64,000 nucleotides of DNA from Neokomagataea anthophila (GCF_018122595.1 NZ_JAGRQH010000003.1:186001-250000), one strand, 5' to 3'; shown: positions 1 through 9,903, numbered from the stretch's first letter. Notes: a model not told the origin generated them from the sequence alone. A program made the numbers and translations.

Positions 1-829
1 TTTGCTGCATACGGATGTGAACACCGTTCATGCTCCGACGATGGCTGATGCTCTGGCGAAATGGGATATTATTCATGGCGATGAAGAAGCACGGCATATG
101 TTCAGCGCTGCGCCGGGCGGTGTAAGGACTGTTCATGCCTTCTCGCAATCAAGCCGCTACAACGCACTTGATCTGGATCGTGAGGAAGGCGTGCTGCGTG
201 ATCGTGCCCATGCTTTCTCGCAAGATGGTGGATTGGCCGTTTTGTATGGCAATTTGGCGGAAGACGGCGCGATTGTGAAAACGGCAGGTGTGGCGGAACA
301 TATTCTGACGTTCACGGGGACAGCGCGCGTTTTTGAAAGCCAAGATGATGCCGTTAGTGGCATTTTGGGTGGAAAAATCGCTGCGGGTGATGTGGTCGTG
401 ATCCGCTATGAAGGCCCTAAAGGCGGCCCCGGTATGCAAGAAATGCTGTATCCAACCAGTTACTTGAAGTCTAAGGGCCTTGCTGAAAGCTGTGCTCTGG
501 TGACGGATGGACGCTTCTCAGGCGGTAGCTCTGGCTTGTCCATTGGGCATGTTTCTCCGGAAGCGGCCGAAGGTGGCTTGATTGGATTGGTGGAAGATGG
601 TGATCCGATCGTGATCGACATTCCGAACCGCGTGATGAAGCTGGATGTGCCAGATGCTGAGATCTTAGCGCGTCGTGATGCGATGAAAGCACGCGGTGAT
701 GCAGCATGGACGCCTAACCGTGAACGTGTTGTGTCCCGTGCACTGCAAGCGTACGCGGCAATGACGACGAGTGCCGCAAATGGTGCTGTGCGTGATTTGT
801 CTCAGATTATTGTAAAGACCCGCGGTTAA
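1..829 (+). CDS. ilvD: Dihydroxy-acid dehydratase, C-terminal half (5' end outside window)
   Basis: The reading frame is open from the first base, so the gene begins upstream and about 275 C-terminal residues are visible. IlvD dehydrates 2,3-dihydroxy acids to 2-oxo acids in isoleucine and valine (and pantothenate) synthesis, using an Fe-S cluster in the cytoplasm. The visible part carries the family's C-terminal signature, [10 protein letters not shown] followed by IGHVSPEA, and the upstream stretch around [13 protein letters not shown] typical of the IlvD/Edd fold. The IlvD/Edd family also includes sugar-acid dehydratases, so substrate assignment rests on overall resemblance. The gene converges on the hydrolase gene downstream; the two coding regions overlap by 23 bases at their 3' ends. 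Confidence 0.93.
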   Translation, partial: LLHTDVNTVHAPTMADALAKWDIIHGDEEARHMFSAAPGGVRTVHAFSQSSRYNALDLDREEGVLRDRAHAFSQDGGLAVLYGNLAEDGAIVKTAGVAEHILTFTGTARVFESQDDAVSGILGGKIAAGDVVVIRYEGPKGGPGMQEMLYPTSYLKSKGLAESCALVTDGRFSGGSSGLSIGHVSPEAAEGGLIGLVEDGDPIVIDIPNRVMKLDVPDAEILARRDAMKARGDAAWTPNRERVVSRALQAYAAMTTSAANGAVRDLSQIIVKTRG

Positions 830-1712
830 TCAGGGTTTCAACGGTTCGCTCTAATATGGGCGAACCGAGTATAAGCGCATCGTCATGGCCAATACCGGGT
901 ACAATGACGATGTGCCAGCCAAAAGTTGTTTTGAGACGTTGCGCCTCATTTTGCCCGGCATTGTAAGTATTGATGCCGCGTTGAAGGCGGTTTGTCCCCT
1001 CGCCTTCAATATCGGCTTGAGCATCTCCGCTGAATGATGCGCTCTTTGTGTCTTTGCTGCCCAATAGAAAAATGACAGGACGAGCAAGATAAGCGTTTAA
1101 AGCTTTAGACGCATCATCTTTGTTCCATGACCCTGCAAAACCATACGGCATAGCGATGTTGATTGTTGGCTCTACGGTACTGCCCGGATTCATTAAAATA
1201 ATACCGCGCTCAGCGCCTATTGTGTAGGCGGCTACACGATTGAGAAATTGAGCGCCAGCGGAATGACCGATCAGAATGATGGGTAAGTCTTGCTTGGCAA
1301 AGTGCTGTGTCCATTGCTCCAATGGAACGATGAGGCGTGTTGCGGAGGGTTGCGTCGTATTTTCGGGGAAGCCGCCGCGCTGGTAAGCTCTTGGTGGATA
1401 GGTTTTTAGCGGAAAATAAGGCGCTACGATGAGGCTGCAACTTTGCTGCGCAAGCGGGATACTCTCATCACGAAATGCACGATAATCACGGTTTTTAGAG
1501 GCAAGTACGATGAGAAGAGCGCGTGGTGTGCAACCTGATGGGATGTAATATGCAACATCAAGAGTATGGCTAGGAAGTATTGCTTTGGTCGTACCCTCTT
1601 CCGCTGCGTAAAGCGGCGGAAGATAGGTTCCGACGATCATCAATAGTCCGGTCACCCCCTTCGTGATCCAATGCTGTGTGCGGCGAATACAGGAAGCAGG
1701 TGGCTGAACCAT
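807..1712 (-). CDS. Secreted alpha/beta hydrolase of unknown substrate
   Basis: A 301-residue protein with a hydrophobic N-terminal segment (about residues 18-36) ending in a plausible signal peptidase site before AEEG, so it is probably periplasmic. The serine nucleophile elbow GHSAG lies at residues 149-153. A candidate acid is the Asp in LGSKD (about residue 217) and a candidate His sits in GIGHDD near the C-terminus, giving a complete triad. The start is supported by GAGGA eight bases upstream. It stands alone, reading away from valS and into the end of ilvD. Esterase, lipase or peptidase activity would all fit; the substrate cannot be read from the sequence. Confidence 0.8.
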   Translation of the reverse strand: MVQPPASCIRRTQHWITKGVTGLLMIVGTYLPPLYAAEEGTTKAILPSHTLDVAYYIPSGCTPRALLIVLASKNRDYRAFRDESIPLAQQSCSLIVAPYFPLKTYPPRAYQRGGFPENTTQPSATRLIVPLEQWTQHFAKQDLPIILIGHSAGAQFLNRVAAYTIGAERGIILMNPGSTVEPTINIAMPYGFAGSWNKDDASKALNAYLARPVIFLLGSKDTKSASFSGDAQADIEGEGTNRLQRGINTYNAGQNEAQRLKTTFGWHIVIVPGIGHDDALILGSPILERTVETLINRGSLQ

Positions 1713-1759
1713 GATATATCCTCAGTGCATGAGGGTGGCGGGCTGGGCCTGAAGTGTTG

Positions 1760-4426
1760 TTATGCCAATCGTGAGTGAGCGGCCTGCAAGCGTGTGAGGT
1801 CGCTGCTGAAGCTTTCAAGACGTTGACGGTTTTCATCAACGACTTCCGGCTTGGCACGGGCGATAAAGTCAGCGTTGCCTAGCTTGCGTTCTACCTTGGT
1901 GATTTCACCTTCGATGCGCTTGATTTCTTTCGCAAGGCGCGCGCGCTCGGCGTCCAGATCAATCAAACCGCCAAGAGGTAGGAAGATGGTCGCTTCATCC
2001 AGCACGATTTGCGCGGCATGGCGTGGGGTTTCGCCCTCAAGCACGGATACGCTTTCCACACGTGCCATGCGGCCAAGGGCTTCATTCCAGCGCTGTGCGC
2101 GGGCAAGGTTTTCAGCTGTGGCATCCCGCAGAAGGATTGGTGCTTTTTGTGCGGGGGGCACGTTCATTTCAGCGCGAACTGTACGGATTTCGCTGATCAG
2201 ACGGATGAGCCAGTTGACTTCTGCGCGGCTCTCTTCGGCCCCCTCAAGGGCAACAGGTGTGGGCCATGGCATGGTTTCAAACGCGCCTGCATAGCCAAGT
2301 TCTTCCCACAGTGTCGCAGTCGCGAATGGGATGACCGGCTGCATCATGCGCAAGATCAGGCCGAGAACATAGGCGCTGACCTTACGGATTTCATCACTTT
2401 CAGCGCTGTCTTCAGCCAAAAGAGGCTTCGCCAACTCAACGAACCAGTCACAAAAACGCGTCCAGACAAAGCGATAACAGCTGCCAGCATAGTCATCGAA
2501 ACGATAAGCTTCGAGAGCACGGTTGGCTTCGGTAATAGCGTCATTCGCTTCGGACAAAATCCAGCGGCCGAGGCTGCTTTGTACGGTGGTCGGAGCAAAA
2601 CCCTCAACAGGTTTTGCGCCATTCATTTCGAGGAAACGAGCAGCGTTCCACAGCTTGGTGATGAAGCCGCGATGCTCCTCAACCTTCTTTTTACCGAGCT
2701 TAATGTCACGGCCCGGCCCAGTGCCCGCACAAATGGCGAGGCGCGTTGCATCGGCACCATATTCTTCGATCAGTTCGAGGGGATCAATGCCGTTCCCTTT
2801 GGACTTGGACATTTTTTGCCCCTTCTCATCACGGACAAGGCCGTGAATGAGAATGGTCTGGAACGGCACATCCTTCATGAAGTGCAGGCCCATCATCATC
2901 ATCCGGGCAACCCAGAAGAAAATGATGTCAAAGCCGGTGACAAGAACGCTGGTTGGGTAATAACGGGCCAGAGATTCTGTGTTTTCGGGCCAGCCGAGTG
3001 TGGTGAAAGGCCACAAAGCAGAACTGAACCATGTGTCCAGAACGTCCTCATCCTGCGTGATGGTAACGCCCTCACCGGCTTTTGCTTGGGCTTCTTCTGC
3101 TGTTTCGGCCACGATGATGTCACCGTTATCGGTGTACCATGCTGGAATACGGTGACCCCACCAAAGCTGGCGAGAGATGCACCATGGCTGAATGTCACGC
3201 ATCCACGCGAAAAACGTATTTTGCCATTGGCGTGGCTCGAAGGCGACCTTCCCGCTTTCTACGGCGTCAATCGCAGGGCCAGCGAGCGTTTTTGCATCGC
3301 AATACCACTGCCATGTCAGGCGTGGTTCTACGATGGCACCGCCACGCTCTGCGTAAGGCACTTGCAGCTTGTGAGGTTCAATTTTTTCGAGCCAGCCAAG
3401 CGCTTCGAGCTCGGCAACAATGCGCTTACGTCCCTCTTCCCGGCTGACGCCCTGAAGGGCTTCCACAAACGCGATAGAGGATAGGTTATCGACGTCGCGC
3501 AGTTCTGAGCGGACTTCGTCAATGCACAGACGAGCAGATTCGTCTAAAATCGTAGGTGAAGGCAAATCATGACGTTTGCCGACTTCAAAGTCGTTAAAGT
3601 CATGAGCTGGTGTGATTTTAACCGCACCCGTTCCCTTTTCTGGGTCTGAGTACTCATCCGCGACGATGGGGATACGGCGGCCTGTGAGCGGAAGCGTAAC
3701 ATGTTGGCCAATATAGTCTGCGTAGCGCTCATCTTCTGGATGAACGGCAACGGCAGAATCCGCGAGCATGGTTTCAGGGCGTGTCGTTGCAACGGTGATG
3801 GTGCGGCCATCATCCAGTGGGTAACGGACGTACCACATGGAACCTTTGGTCTCGCGGTTCTCAACCTCAAGGTCAGAAATCGCGGATCGGAAATTGGGGT
3901 CCCAATTGACTAAGCGACGGTCACGGTAAATCAGTCCTTCGCTGTGAAGGGTGACGAACACTTTACGGACAGCCTGTGACAAGCCCTCATCCATCGTAAA
4001 GCGCTCACGCTCCCAATCAGCAGATGCGCCGAGTTTGCGGAGTTGCTGGATGATGGTGCCGCCGGACTCTTCTTTCCAGTCCCAAACGCGTTTGACGAAT
4101 GCGTCACGCCCCAAAGCGGTACGGCTGATATTTTGTTGATCGAGCGCACGCTCAACCACCATTTGGGTGGCGATACCAGCGTGATCAGTACCCGGCTGCC
4201 ACAGCGTGTTGAACCCGGTGCCGCGCTTCCAGCGAATAAGAATATCTTGGAGGGTAAAGGTTAATGCATGCCCAAGGTGGAGTGTGCCTGTGACGTTTGG
4301 CGGTGGGAACATGATCGAGAAAGCATCACCAGGTGCTTTCGGGTCAGCATGGAAGACCCCGCTTTTCTCCCAGCGGTCATAGAGGCTGGTTTCGTGGTTG
4401 GCTGGAGAAAAACTTTTATCGAGCAT
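1760..4426 (-). CDS. valS: Valyl-tRNA synthetase
   Basis: Class I aminoacyl-tRNA synthetase of 888 residues that charges tRNA-Val. The HIGH-type motif appears as HLGH at residues 50-53 after PPPNVTGT, and the KMSKS motif is exact (KMSKSKGNGIDP) in the second half. The inserted editing domain between them, the anticodon-binding domain and a C-terminal coiled coil (Glu/Lys/Arg-rich last 70 residues) are all present, and the length is usual for bacterial ValS. It is the last gene of a minus-strand group with tolC and the PopZ-like gene upstream, 104 bases away. Two of the tRNA-Val genes it would charge lie elsewhere in this window. Confidence 0.98.
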   Translation of the reverse strand: MLDKSFSPANHETSLYDRWEKSGVFHADPKAPGDAFSIMFPPPNVTGTLHLGHALTFTLQDILIRWKRGTGFNTLWQPGTDHAGIATQMVVERALDQQNISRTALGRDAFVKRVWDWKEESGGTIIQQLRKLGASADWERERFTMDEGLSQAVRKVFVTLHSEGLIYRDRRLVNWDPNFRSAISDLEVENRETKGSMWYVRYPLDDGRTITVATTRPETMLADSAVAVHPEDERYADYIGQHVTLPLTGRRIPIVADEYSDPEKGTGAVKITPAHDFNDFEVGKRHDLPSPTILDESARLCIDEVRSELRDVDNLSSIAFVEALQGVSREEGRKRIVAELEALGWLEKIEPHKLQVPYAERGGAIVEPRLTWQWYCDAKTLAGPAIDAVESGKVAFEPRQWQNTFFAWMRDIQPWCISRQLWWGHRIPAWYTDNGDIIVAETAEEAQAKAGEGVTITQDEDVLDTWFSSALWPFTTLGWPENTESLARYYPTSVLVTGFDIIFFWVARMMMMGLHFMKDVPFQTILIHGLVRDEKGQKMSKSKGNGIDPLELIEEYGADATRLAICAGTGPGRDIKLGKKKVEEHRGFITKLWNAARFLEMNGAKPVEGFAPTTVQSSLGRWILSEANDAITEANRALEAYRFDDYAGSCYRFVWTRFCDWFVELAKPLLAEDSAESDEIRKVSAYVLGLILRMMQPVIPFATATLWEELGYAGAFETMPWPTPVALEGAEESRAEVNWLIRLISEIRTVRAEMNVPPAQKAPILLRDATAENLARAQRWNEALGRMARVESVSVLEGETPRHAAQIVLDEATIFLPLGGLIDLDAERARLAKEIKRIEGEITKVERKLGNADFIARAKPEVVDENRQRLESFSSDLTRLQAAHSRLA

Positions 4427-4530
4427 GATCGTCCGTTGTCGTGTTGAGTAACGCTAAGAAAGCGGAAGCACTTATCGCTGTTGGGCCATAAGGTCGATAC
4501 CTTAAAGGCATAACCTGATGGATTAAGGTA

Positions 4531-4986
4531 TCAGACTTTAGGGCGCAGACGTGCAATTTCAGCGCGCACCATATCTTCCACCATGGAGGGTAAGTGCGTG
4601 TCGAGCCATGTCCGCACCATTTCACGGACTTCGCCGCGTACGATATCTTCTACTGTGAGGGAGCCTTGAGAGGAAATCGGCATGTCTTTGGGTATGGCGG
4701 ACGCAGAAGCTTGCGCAAACTGCCCTTTGAGGTCGTTGAAAGAGCGTTCAACGGCATCGGATGTCAGTTTGCCCATCATGCTGTCATGGTCATCATGTAT
4801 GAAAGAAGTATCCATTTCATTCTCTTTATGCGTAGCAGGCTCTAGGTGTTCAGTTGCGGGTGGATGGATCATCATAGATTGATCCAAAAGCAGCTCATCA
4901 TTCACGGTATCGCTCATTGTTTTGTGGTCTTTAGACGTTCTGTCGTCATGCAGGATCTTGCGAATAGTGTGGAGAACATCATCCAT
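4531..4986 (-). CDS. DUF2497 protein, PopZ-like C-terminal domain
   Basis: A 151-residue acidic protein. The C-terminal 50 residues (from SLTVEDIVRGEVREMVRTW to the end) match the DUF2497 pattern: a short helix, then WLDTHLPSMVEDMVRAEI, as at the C-terminus of the polar organising protein PopZ. The middle is low in complexity and rich in Asp, Glu, His and Met, like the disordered linker of PopZ. Its place between tolC and valS is a recurrent alphaproteobacterial arrangement. In Caulobacter PopZ scaffolds the cell pole; whether this protein does the same is inference. A possible Shine-Dalgarno (AGGGT) precedes the ATG. Confidence 0.8.
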   Translation of the reverse strand: MDDVLHTIRKILHDDRTSKDHKTMSDTVNDELLLDQSMMIHPPATEHLEPATHKENEMDTSFIHDDHDSMMGKLTSDAVERSFNDLKGQFAQASASAIPKDMPISSQGSLTVEDIVRGEVREMVRTWLDTHLPSMVEDMVRAEIARLRPKV

Positions 4987-5023
4987 AATTGTGACCCTGC
5001 ATGGTTAGGCGCGATCCGTTTTG

Positions 5024-6484
5024 TTAGCGCCCTGGCTGGTTTTGTGCGTAGTCTGAAATACCCCAAAGACGATTTTTTACCGCATTATAATAGGCTTTTT
5101 CGTCATAAAGGGGGACGCCAATTTTTAAGTCTGCAGCAGTCAGGCGACCGATAGCCGCGGCTACAGAATAAGATGACGTTACGAGCGTGGAGAGGTCCTG
5201 AACAAGGGCTTGTTGAGCAACAAGGAGTGTCTGCTGTTGCTGCAAGACGGCAAGCGTACTCGTTGTGCCTAACAGAGCCTGGCGTTCAACCCCACCCAGA
5301 GCAATAAGATTAGCTGAGATAGCGACGCGGTCTGCTTGTACGGCAGCTTGGAGGGATGTCATTTGCTGCCAACTAGATGCTGCTTTTTGCAGTGCTGAGC
5401 GGCGCTGTACGTCAACTTCACGGTGGGCTGCTTGAGCTTGTTGACGGGCACTACGGATGGCTGAGTACTCAGACCCACCTTGGTAAATGGGGATCTGGAA
5501 CATGATCATCCCCGCTTTATTATCCATTGTGGAATTTGCGTAGGCTTGATTGCGGCTATGTTGGTACAAAAGCTGCGCCGAAACTTTCGGCATAATGGCA
5601 GACATTTGGACGGAGACATTATCCTTTTGGTTTGCTTCTACGAAGAGTGAGGAAATGACGTCAGGGTTGTTCTCAGCAGCAATCTGAAGGGCTGTTTGCT
5701 CTGTTTTAACCGGGAGATTAAGGGGTTGAGGTGGGAGCAAGTTAGGTGGAGCGGCAATACCAACGATTTGAAGGTAAACAGCTTGTGCGCTTTGAAGGGT
5801 GCCCTCTGCTTGTCGTGTTGCGGCATTGGCACTGGCAAGAGCGGCTTCTGCTTGAGCGACGTCGGTGCGTGTAATTTCACCGATATGGAAGCGCTCTTCT
5901 GTAGCGTTTAGCTGTTGTTCAAGAACGCGTTGATTGTTTGTTGCGAGTTGCAGAAGCTGTTCATCTTTAATGACGTCAACATAAGCTTCAACCACACTCA
6001 TGAAGACTTGCTGTTCTGTACTGATTAAATGCGCGCGCTCAGCCAAAACTTGGTTTGTTGCGGCGTGTGTGCTCGCGACGGTTTTACCGCCTTGGTAGAG
6101 AGGTTGGTTAATCGTAACACCGCCGGAGAAACCGGGTGTATTATAAGTGCTAGAGCTACCGGTCATGAGGCCTTGGGGCCCGTAGGCCGTATGCCCGTCA
6201 TAATGTGTAAGCTGCGCCGTACCTTGAATCGTAGGCCGCCAACCCGCGAGAGCTGTTGGTACGCGCTCATCCGTAGCCCGCAAACGTGCGCGCTCTTCTT
6301 TTAAGGTTGGATTGGTCAAATATGCTGTAGCGAGAGCATCTTGCAGCGTATGCGGCACAAATGTCGGAGATCCACTGCCGTCATAATTTTGCGCTAATGC
6401 CGTGCCGCTCAGTAGCATCATAGCACTGCAGCTAAAGCCCAGTTGGGCAAACACTGCTTTCTTACGGAGAAACTCTGAGCTCAT
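5024..6484 (-). CDS. tolC: TolC-family outer membrane efflux protein
   Basis: A 486-residue protein with a cleavable signal peptide (hydrophobic segment at about residues 15-30 ending in ALA-QN) and the duplicated outer-membrane-efflux repeats of TolC: a first repeat with LTNPTLKEERARLRA and a second with AENNPDVISSLF, each followed by long helical, Gln/Ala-rich stretches. TolC trimers form the outer-membrane and periplasmic channel used by type I secretion and by RND and ABC exporters. No inner-membrane partner is encoded next to it, so it probably serves several pumps. The PopZ-like gene follows 37 bases downstream in the same direction. Confidence 0.93.
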   Translation of the reverse strand: MSSEFLRKKAVFAQLGFSCSAMMLLSGTALAQNYDGSGSPTFVPHTLQDALATAYLTNPTLKEERARLRATDERVPTALAGWRPTIQGTAQLTHYDGHTAYGPQGLMTGSSSTYNTPGFSGGVTINQPLYQGGKTVASTHAATNQVLAERAHLISTEQQVFMSVVEAYVDVIKDEQLLQLATNNQRVLEQQLNATEERFHIGEITRTDVAQAEAALASANAATRQAEGTLQSAQAVYLQIVGIAAPPNLLPPQPLNLPVKTEQTALQIAAENNPDVISSLFVEANQKDNVSVQMSAIMPKVSAQLLYQHSRNQAYANSTMDNKAGMIMFQIPIYQGGSEYSAIRSARQQAQAAHREVDVQRRSALQKAASSWQQMTSLQAAVQADRVAISANLIALGGVERQALLGTTSTLAVLQQQQTLLVAQQALVQDLSTLVTSSYSVAAAIGRLTAADLKIGVPLYDEKAYYNAVKNRLWGISDYAQNQPGR

Positions 6485-6593
6485 GAAAACTCCTCACGAC
6501 ATTATATGCGTTACATGCAGTGCTGAAATGGTTCAGGCACCATAGCCTGTGTGACGCAGAAAGAAAAATTTGTTCTTTCTTGCATGTAGGGTC

Positions 6594-6622
6594 TTGACCA
6601 AACGGTGCTGAAAGAGGATACA
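6594..6622 (+). promoter_or_regulatory. Sigma70-type promoter for tRNA-Cys
   Basis: TTGACC (6594-6599) and GATACA (6617-6622) are separated by exactly 17 bases and lie 14 bases ahead of the mature tRNA-Cys 5' end. The -35 box is one base from consensus; the -10 box is weaker. Confidence 0.6.
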
Positions 6623-6636
6623 GCACGGGTCTCCGA

Positions 6637-6711
6637 GGTCCGGTGGCAGAATGGCTTATGCAGCGGACTGCAAATCCGCGAATGTGGGTTCAATTCCCGC
6701 CCGGACCTCCA
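6637..6711 (+). tRNA. tRNA-Cys (anticodon GCA)
   Basis: The acceptor stem GGTCCGG (6637-6643) pairs with CCGGACC (6701-6707), followed by discriminator T and an encoded CCA (6709-6711). The anticodon stem is GCGGA/TCCGC with loop CTGCAAA, giving anticodon GCA at 6670-6672. The T arm is GTGGG, TTCAATT, CCCGC. The U discriminator is the known identity base of tRNA-Cys. Confidence 0.97.
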
Positions 6712-6726
6712 AGACACCTCCCCTAT

Positions 6727-7695
6727 TTACGAATAAGCTTCAGCATATGCTGCCGCTGCGCCGAAGAGGCCTGGTTGGGGATGTGTGATGATCTTTACAG
6801 GGATCTCGCTCATCATGGCTTCAAAGCGGCCTTTAGCGACAAAGCGTTCTGCAAAGCCGGATGTGCCAAGAATATTGGCCAAGCGCAGGCCAAGCCCACC
6901 TGCAATCACAACGCCGCGTGCGCCATGTGCGAGTGCGAGGTCACCTGAGACAGCGCCAAGGCTCAGGCAGAAACGTTCCAGCGCGGCAGCGGCAATCGTG
7001 TCTGAACCTTCCATTGCGTTTTGCCAGAGCGTACGGTTATCCCGCAGTGTAATCGGGAGGCCTTGCTGTTCAGCAATGGCTTCATAAAGATTGCTCAGAC
7101 CCGGCCCTGATACGATTCGCTCAGCGGAGACACGGCGAAAGCGACGACGTAATGTTTTGAGGATACTGTCTTCTACGTCATCAAGTGGTGGGTAGTCTAA
7201 ATGTCCACCTTCTGTCTCCATAACGAAGTATCGGTCATCACGACGTAAAACACATGCGGCACCGAGACCAGTTCCCGGTCCTACAATGCTAATGGTCCCT
7301 TGCGTTGGCAGATCGACTTCCGGGCCACACAAGTGCTGCATATAGGTGGAATCAACTTGTGCAACGGCATGGCCGACTGCGCCAAAGTCATTCACCAGTA
7401 CGAAGTTATCGAGATGAAGGCGGGTTTTGAGTTGGCTCGGTTGGATGATCCACGGATTGTTGGTCATCTTTAAGATTTCACCAGCAATCGGACAGGCTAC
7501 CGCGATACCTGCTTCACGCGGCAAGGGGCGAGCGATTTGACGGCTAAAAGACTCCCATGCGAGGGCTAGGCTTGCATGTTCAGCGCATTTTAAAGTGACT
7601 TCCTTTTCCAAGGTAACCACTTTTCCTTCGGCGACGGTCGCAATAGCAAAGCGTGCATGCGTACCGCCAATGTCGACTGTGACGATTTCCTTCAT
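6727..7695 (-). CDS. glk: Glucokinase
   Basis: ATP-dependent phosphorylation of glucose to glucose-6-phosphate in the cytoplasm. The protein begins with the phosphate-binding motif VDIGGTHARFA and contains VNDFGAVGHAV, the catalytic-loop VGPGTGLGAA, and MTEGGH-like ETEGGHLDYPP with the glucose-contacting Glu and His; the C-terminal GGLG fits the proteobacterial Glk family. I choose the ATG at 7695 (about 322 residues) over the upstream ATG at 7710, because AGGAG lies 7-8 bases before 7695 and overlaps the alternative start. It is convergent with tRNA-Cys and in the same direction as the dehydrogenase gene upstream, 86 bases away. Confidence 0.93.
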   Translation of the reverse strand: MKEIVTVDIGGTHARFAIATVAEGKVVTLEKEVTLKCAEHASLALAWESFSRQIARPLPREAGIAVACPIAGEILKMTNNPWIIQPSQLKTRLHLDNFVLVNDFGAVGHAVAQVDSTYMQHLCGPEVDLPTQGTISIVGPGTGLGAACVLRRDDRYFVMETEGGHLDYPPLDDVEDSILKTLRRRFRRVSAERIVSGPGLSNLYEAIAEQQGLPITLRDNRTLWQNAMEGSDTIAAAALERFCLSLGAVSGDLALAHGARGVVIAGGLGLRLANILGTSGFAERFVAKGRFEAMMSEIPVKIITHPQPGLFGAAAAYAEAYS

Positions 7696-7781
7696 GAAAC
7701 CGCTCCTCATCTCAAATCAATCCGATCCCTATTAAAAGGGAGCACTGCCAGCAGTTGCGCACGACTCCGCCGCCGTCAAGG

Positions 7782-8612
7782 TCATGTGTCATTGCTTTTA
7801 GAATTACGTGGAGTCTGTTTCACGGTGGAAAGCCTTAAAAGACGGTGAACAATTGGACGTGGTAAATGGCTTTCTAGAAAGGCGAAGACGGCAAATGGCC
7901 ATGGAAAAATGAGATGTGCTTTCTTGCGCATAATGGCGCGTTTAATTTTCTGTGCTGCTTTTTGTGGTGTGACCAAAAATGGTAGATGACCGCTCAGGCG
8001 TTGGCTCATAGGTGTATCCACATAGCCGGGAGAGATTAGCGTTACGGAGACATGGTGCGGTGCCATAGCGGCGTGCAATGCTGTACTGAAGCGCGCAAGC
8101 CCGGCTTTAGAGCCGCTATAGGCTGTTGACATAGGAAGATCATGAAAAGCGGCGACAGATCCTAAAAGAGCGATTTCGCCTCCCTGGCGTTGTGCCATAC
8201 GGTTTGCCATTTCAGTGGCGAGTGTGGCGGGGGTTGTGAAATTGACCAAGCATAGCTCTTTGACGAGAGAGGGCTCTTCGGTCAGTGCATTTTCTTTGCG
8301 AATATCGCCCAACCCGGCAGCGAGAATAAGGCGTGTGATCGGTGTTTGGGTATCGTTGGCGCGCAGTTGCTCTAATGCGGCCTCTGTCTCTGTCAGGTCA
8401 AGACTGTGGCATTCTGTGGTAGCACCTCGCTGAGCGGCCTTCTGTGCGACCTGAGCGAGGCGGCTTTGGCTCCGCCCCCACAAAATCATATGGGTTCCGG
8501 GCCGAGCATATTGTAAGGCGAGAGCTTCTCCGATGCCGCTGGAAGCGCCAGTGATAAGGGTTGTTTCAGAGGGAAAACGGGGTGTTTGTTGCATTGAGAA
8601 GCAAAACTTCAT
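7782..8612 (-). CDS. Short-chain dehydrogenase/reductase (SDR)
   Basis: A 276-residue Rossmann-fold oxidoreductase. The cofactor loop TGASSGIG is at residues 21-28, the structural NAG-type motif appears as AAGLG, and the catalytic Ser and YxxxK are visible in LLGSVAAF and AYSGSKAGL. The C-terminal extension after STVISPGYVDTP-like sequence is basic and hydrophobic (WPFAVFAFLESHLP), which may associate with membrane. It is divergently oriented to the GNAT-fold gene at 8716 with a 103-base gap. Substrate is unknown; no clear ribosome-binding site supports the first ATG, and a second ATG lies six codons downstream. Confidence 0.83.
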   Translation of the reverse strand: MKFCFSMQQTPRFPSETTLITGASSGIGEALALQYARPGTHMILWGRSQSRLAQVAQKAAQRGATTECHSLDLTETEAALEQLRANDTQTPITRLILAAGLGDIRKENALTEEPSLVKELCLVNFTTPATLATEMANRMAQRQGGEIALLGSVAAFHDLPMSTAYSGSKAGLARFSTALHAAMAPHHVSVTLISPGYVDTPMSQRLSGHLPFLVTPQKAAQKIKRAIMRKKAHLIFPWPFAVFAFLESHLPRPIVHRLLRLSTVKQTPRNSKSNDT

Positions 8613-8715
8613 GGCTAAAGAGAAGAAAGAAGATAGAAACTTATAGCCTTGCTGTGCAAAAAAGCCCGATCTTTTGTGCCATTATGGCCGTGTTTGACTG
8701 AGTATAAGGTTTTTC

Positions 8716-9903
8716 ATGACGTCTGTGCCCTCGCCTGCTTCGCCTCCGGATAGTCTCGTTATTCGTCCTGTGGTGAATAAGCGCCATATCCAAACATTTA
8801 TTACTCTGCCGCGGCGCTTATATGCGGGCATGGCCGGCTATGTTGCTCCGTTGGATATGGAGCAAAATGATTTATTAAATCCACGTAAATCCGCTGTTTT
8901 TCGGCATGCGCGTATTCGGTATTTTTTAGCCTGGCGTGGCAAAACCCCAGTGGGGCGTATTGCGGCGATTGTCGATCATCGTGCGCTTGAGCATTGGGGG
9001 CAGGCTGTTGGGTCTTTTGGTGCCCTTGATTGTGTTCCTGAGCAGGCGGTCGTGACAGCCCTGTTAGGGGCAGCAAAAGCATGGCTTACTCAGCAGGGTA
9101 TGCAGACCATGCGTGGTCCTGTGACGTTGAGCGGTAATGGTGAGTCTGGCCTTATGATTGAAGGCCAAGACCAGGCTGTCATGGTAGGTATGCCTTGGCA
9201 CCCCGCAGCTTTAGGGAAGTTGTTTGAAGCCGCAGGCTTGGTGAAGACGGAAGATTTGTTGAGCTACCGTTTGGAGCTGGATGAACATACGGAAGAAAAA
9301 TTTCGTGTTCCGGGTGATTTAAAAATTGGTGAAGGCCGTTTAGGGGCTATCTCTGTTGCGCGGTTATCGCGCAGTCAGATTGCATCACAAGGCGAGGTTT
9401 TGCGTCAGCTTTATAATGATGCATGGGAGAAAAAATATAATTTTGTCCCTCTGCAAGATTATGAAATGGCGGCCATGATTGCGCAGCTTAAGCTGGTGTT
9501 AAAGCCTGAACATTATGTACAAATTGACCAAGATGGTGTGCCTGTGGCGATGGCGCTTGTGGTCCCTAATATCTTTGATATTGCGGGAGATATGAATGGT
9601 TCGCCTTCCCCGTTGGGTTGGGTTCGCTTGGGGACACGTTTGCTGCAACATCGCTTCCAGTCGGCACGTGTTATTTTGCTTGGGGTTACACGGCGCTTGC
9701 AGGGTACGATGTTGGGAGCTTTGCTGCCATCTTTGGCCATTGCAGAGCTACTCCGCCGTCGGCACACCCTGCCCTATCGCTGGGTCGAGCTTGGCTGGAT
9801 TCAGGAAAGTGATACCGGCATGAAAAATCTGGCGGAAGCAATTGTCCCGGAGCCGTATAAGCGGCACCGTTTATACGAAATGTCGTTACAGCAGGCTGAT
9901 TAA
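8716..9903 (+). CDS. GNAT-fold acyltransferase-like protein, about 395 residues
   Basis: The protein resembles a widespread family of roughly 380-400 residue GNAT-like proteins. Visible family features are an N-terminal FITLPRRLYAGMAGYVAPL, then LLNPRKSAVFRHARIRYFLAWR, a core strand VGRIAAIVDH, MRGPVTLSGNGESGLMIEG, and a second GNAT-like half with VAMALVVPNI and LLGVTRR. Members have been annotated as hypothetical N-acyltransferases, and from memory this resembles proteins found with bacterial sphingolipid genes, but that link is weak and unproved here. It stands alone between a divergent SDR gene and convergent thiL. Confidence 0.65.
   Translation: MTSVPSPASPPDSLVIRPVVNKRHIQTFITLPRRLYAGMAGYVAPLDMEQNDLLNPRKSAVFRHARIRYFLAWRGKTPVGRIAAIVDHRALEHWGQAVGSFGALDCVPEQAVVTALLGAAKAWLTQQGMQTMRGPVTLSGNGESGLMIEGQDQAVMVGMPWHPAALGKLFEAAGLVKTEDLLSYRLELDEHTEEKFRVPGDLKIGEGRLGAISVARLSRSQIASQGEVLRQLYNDAWEKKYNFVPLQDYEMAAMIAQLKLVLKPEHYVQIDQDGVPVAMALVVPNIFDIAGDMNGSPSPLGWVRLGTRLLQHRFQSARVILLGVTRRLQGTMLGALLPSLAIAELLRRRHTLPYRWVELGWIQESDTGMKNLAEAIVPEPYKRHRLYEMSLQQAD

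Noticed and set aside
2009-3484. 491-codon open frame on the plus strand, antisense to valS
   Set aside because: It lies entirely opposite a clear valS, has no recognisable domain, and is rich in Cys, Phe and Gly as expected from a shadow frame.
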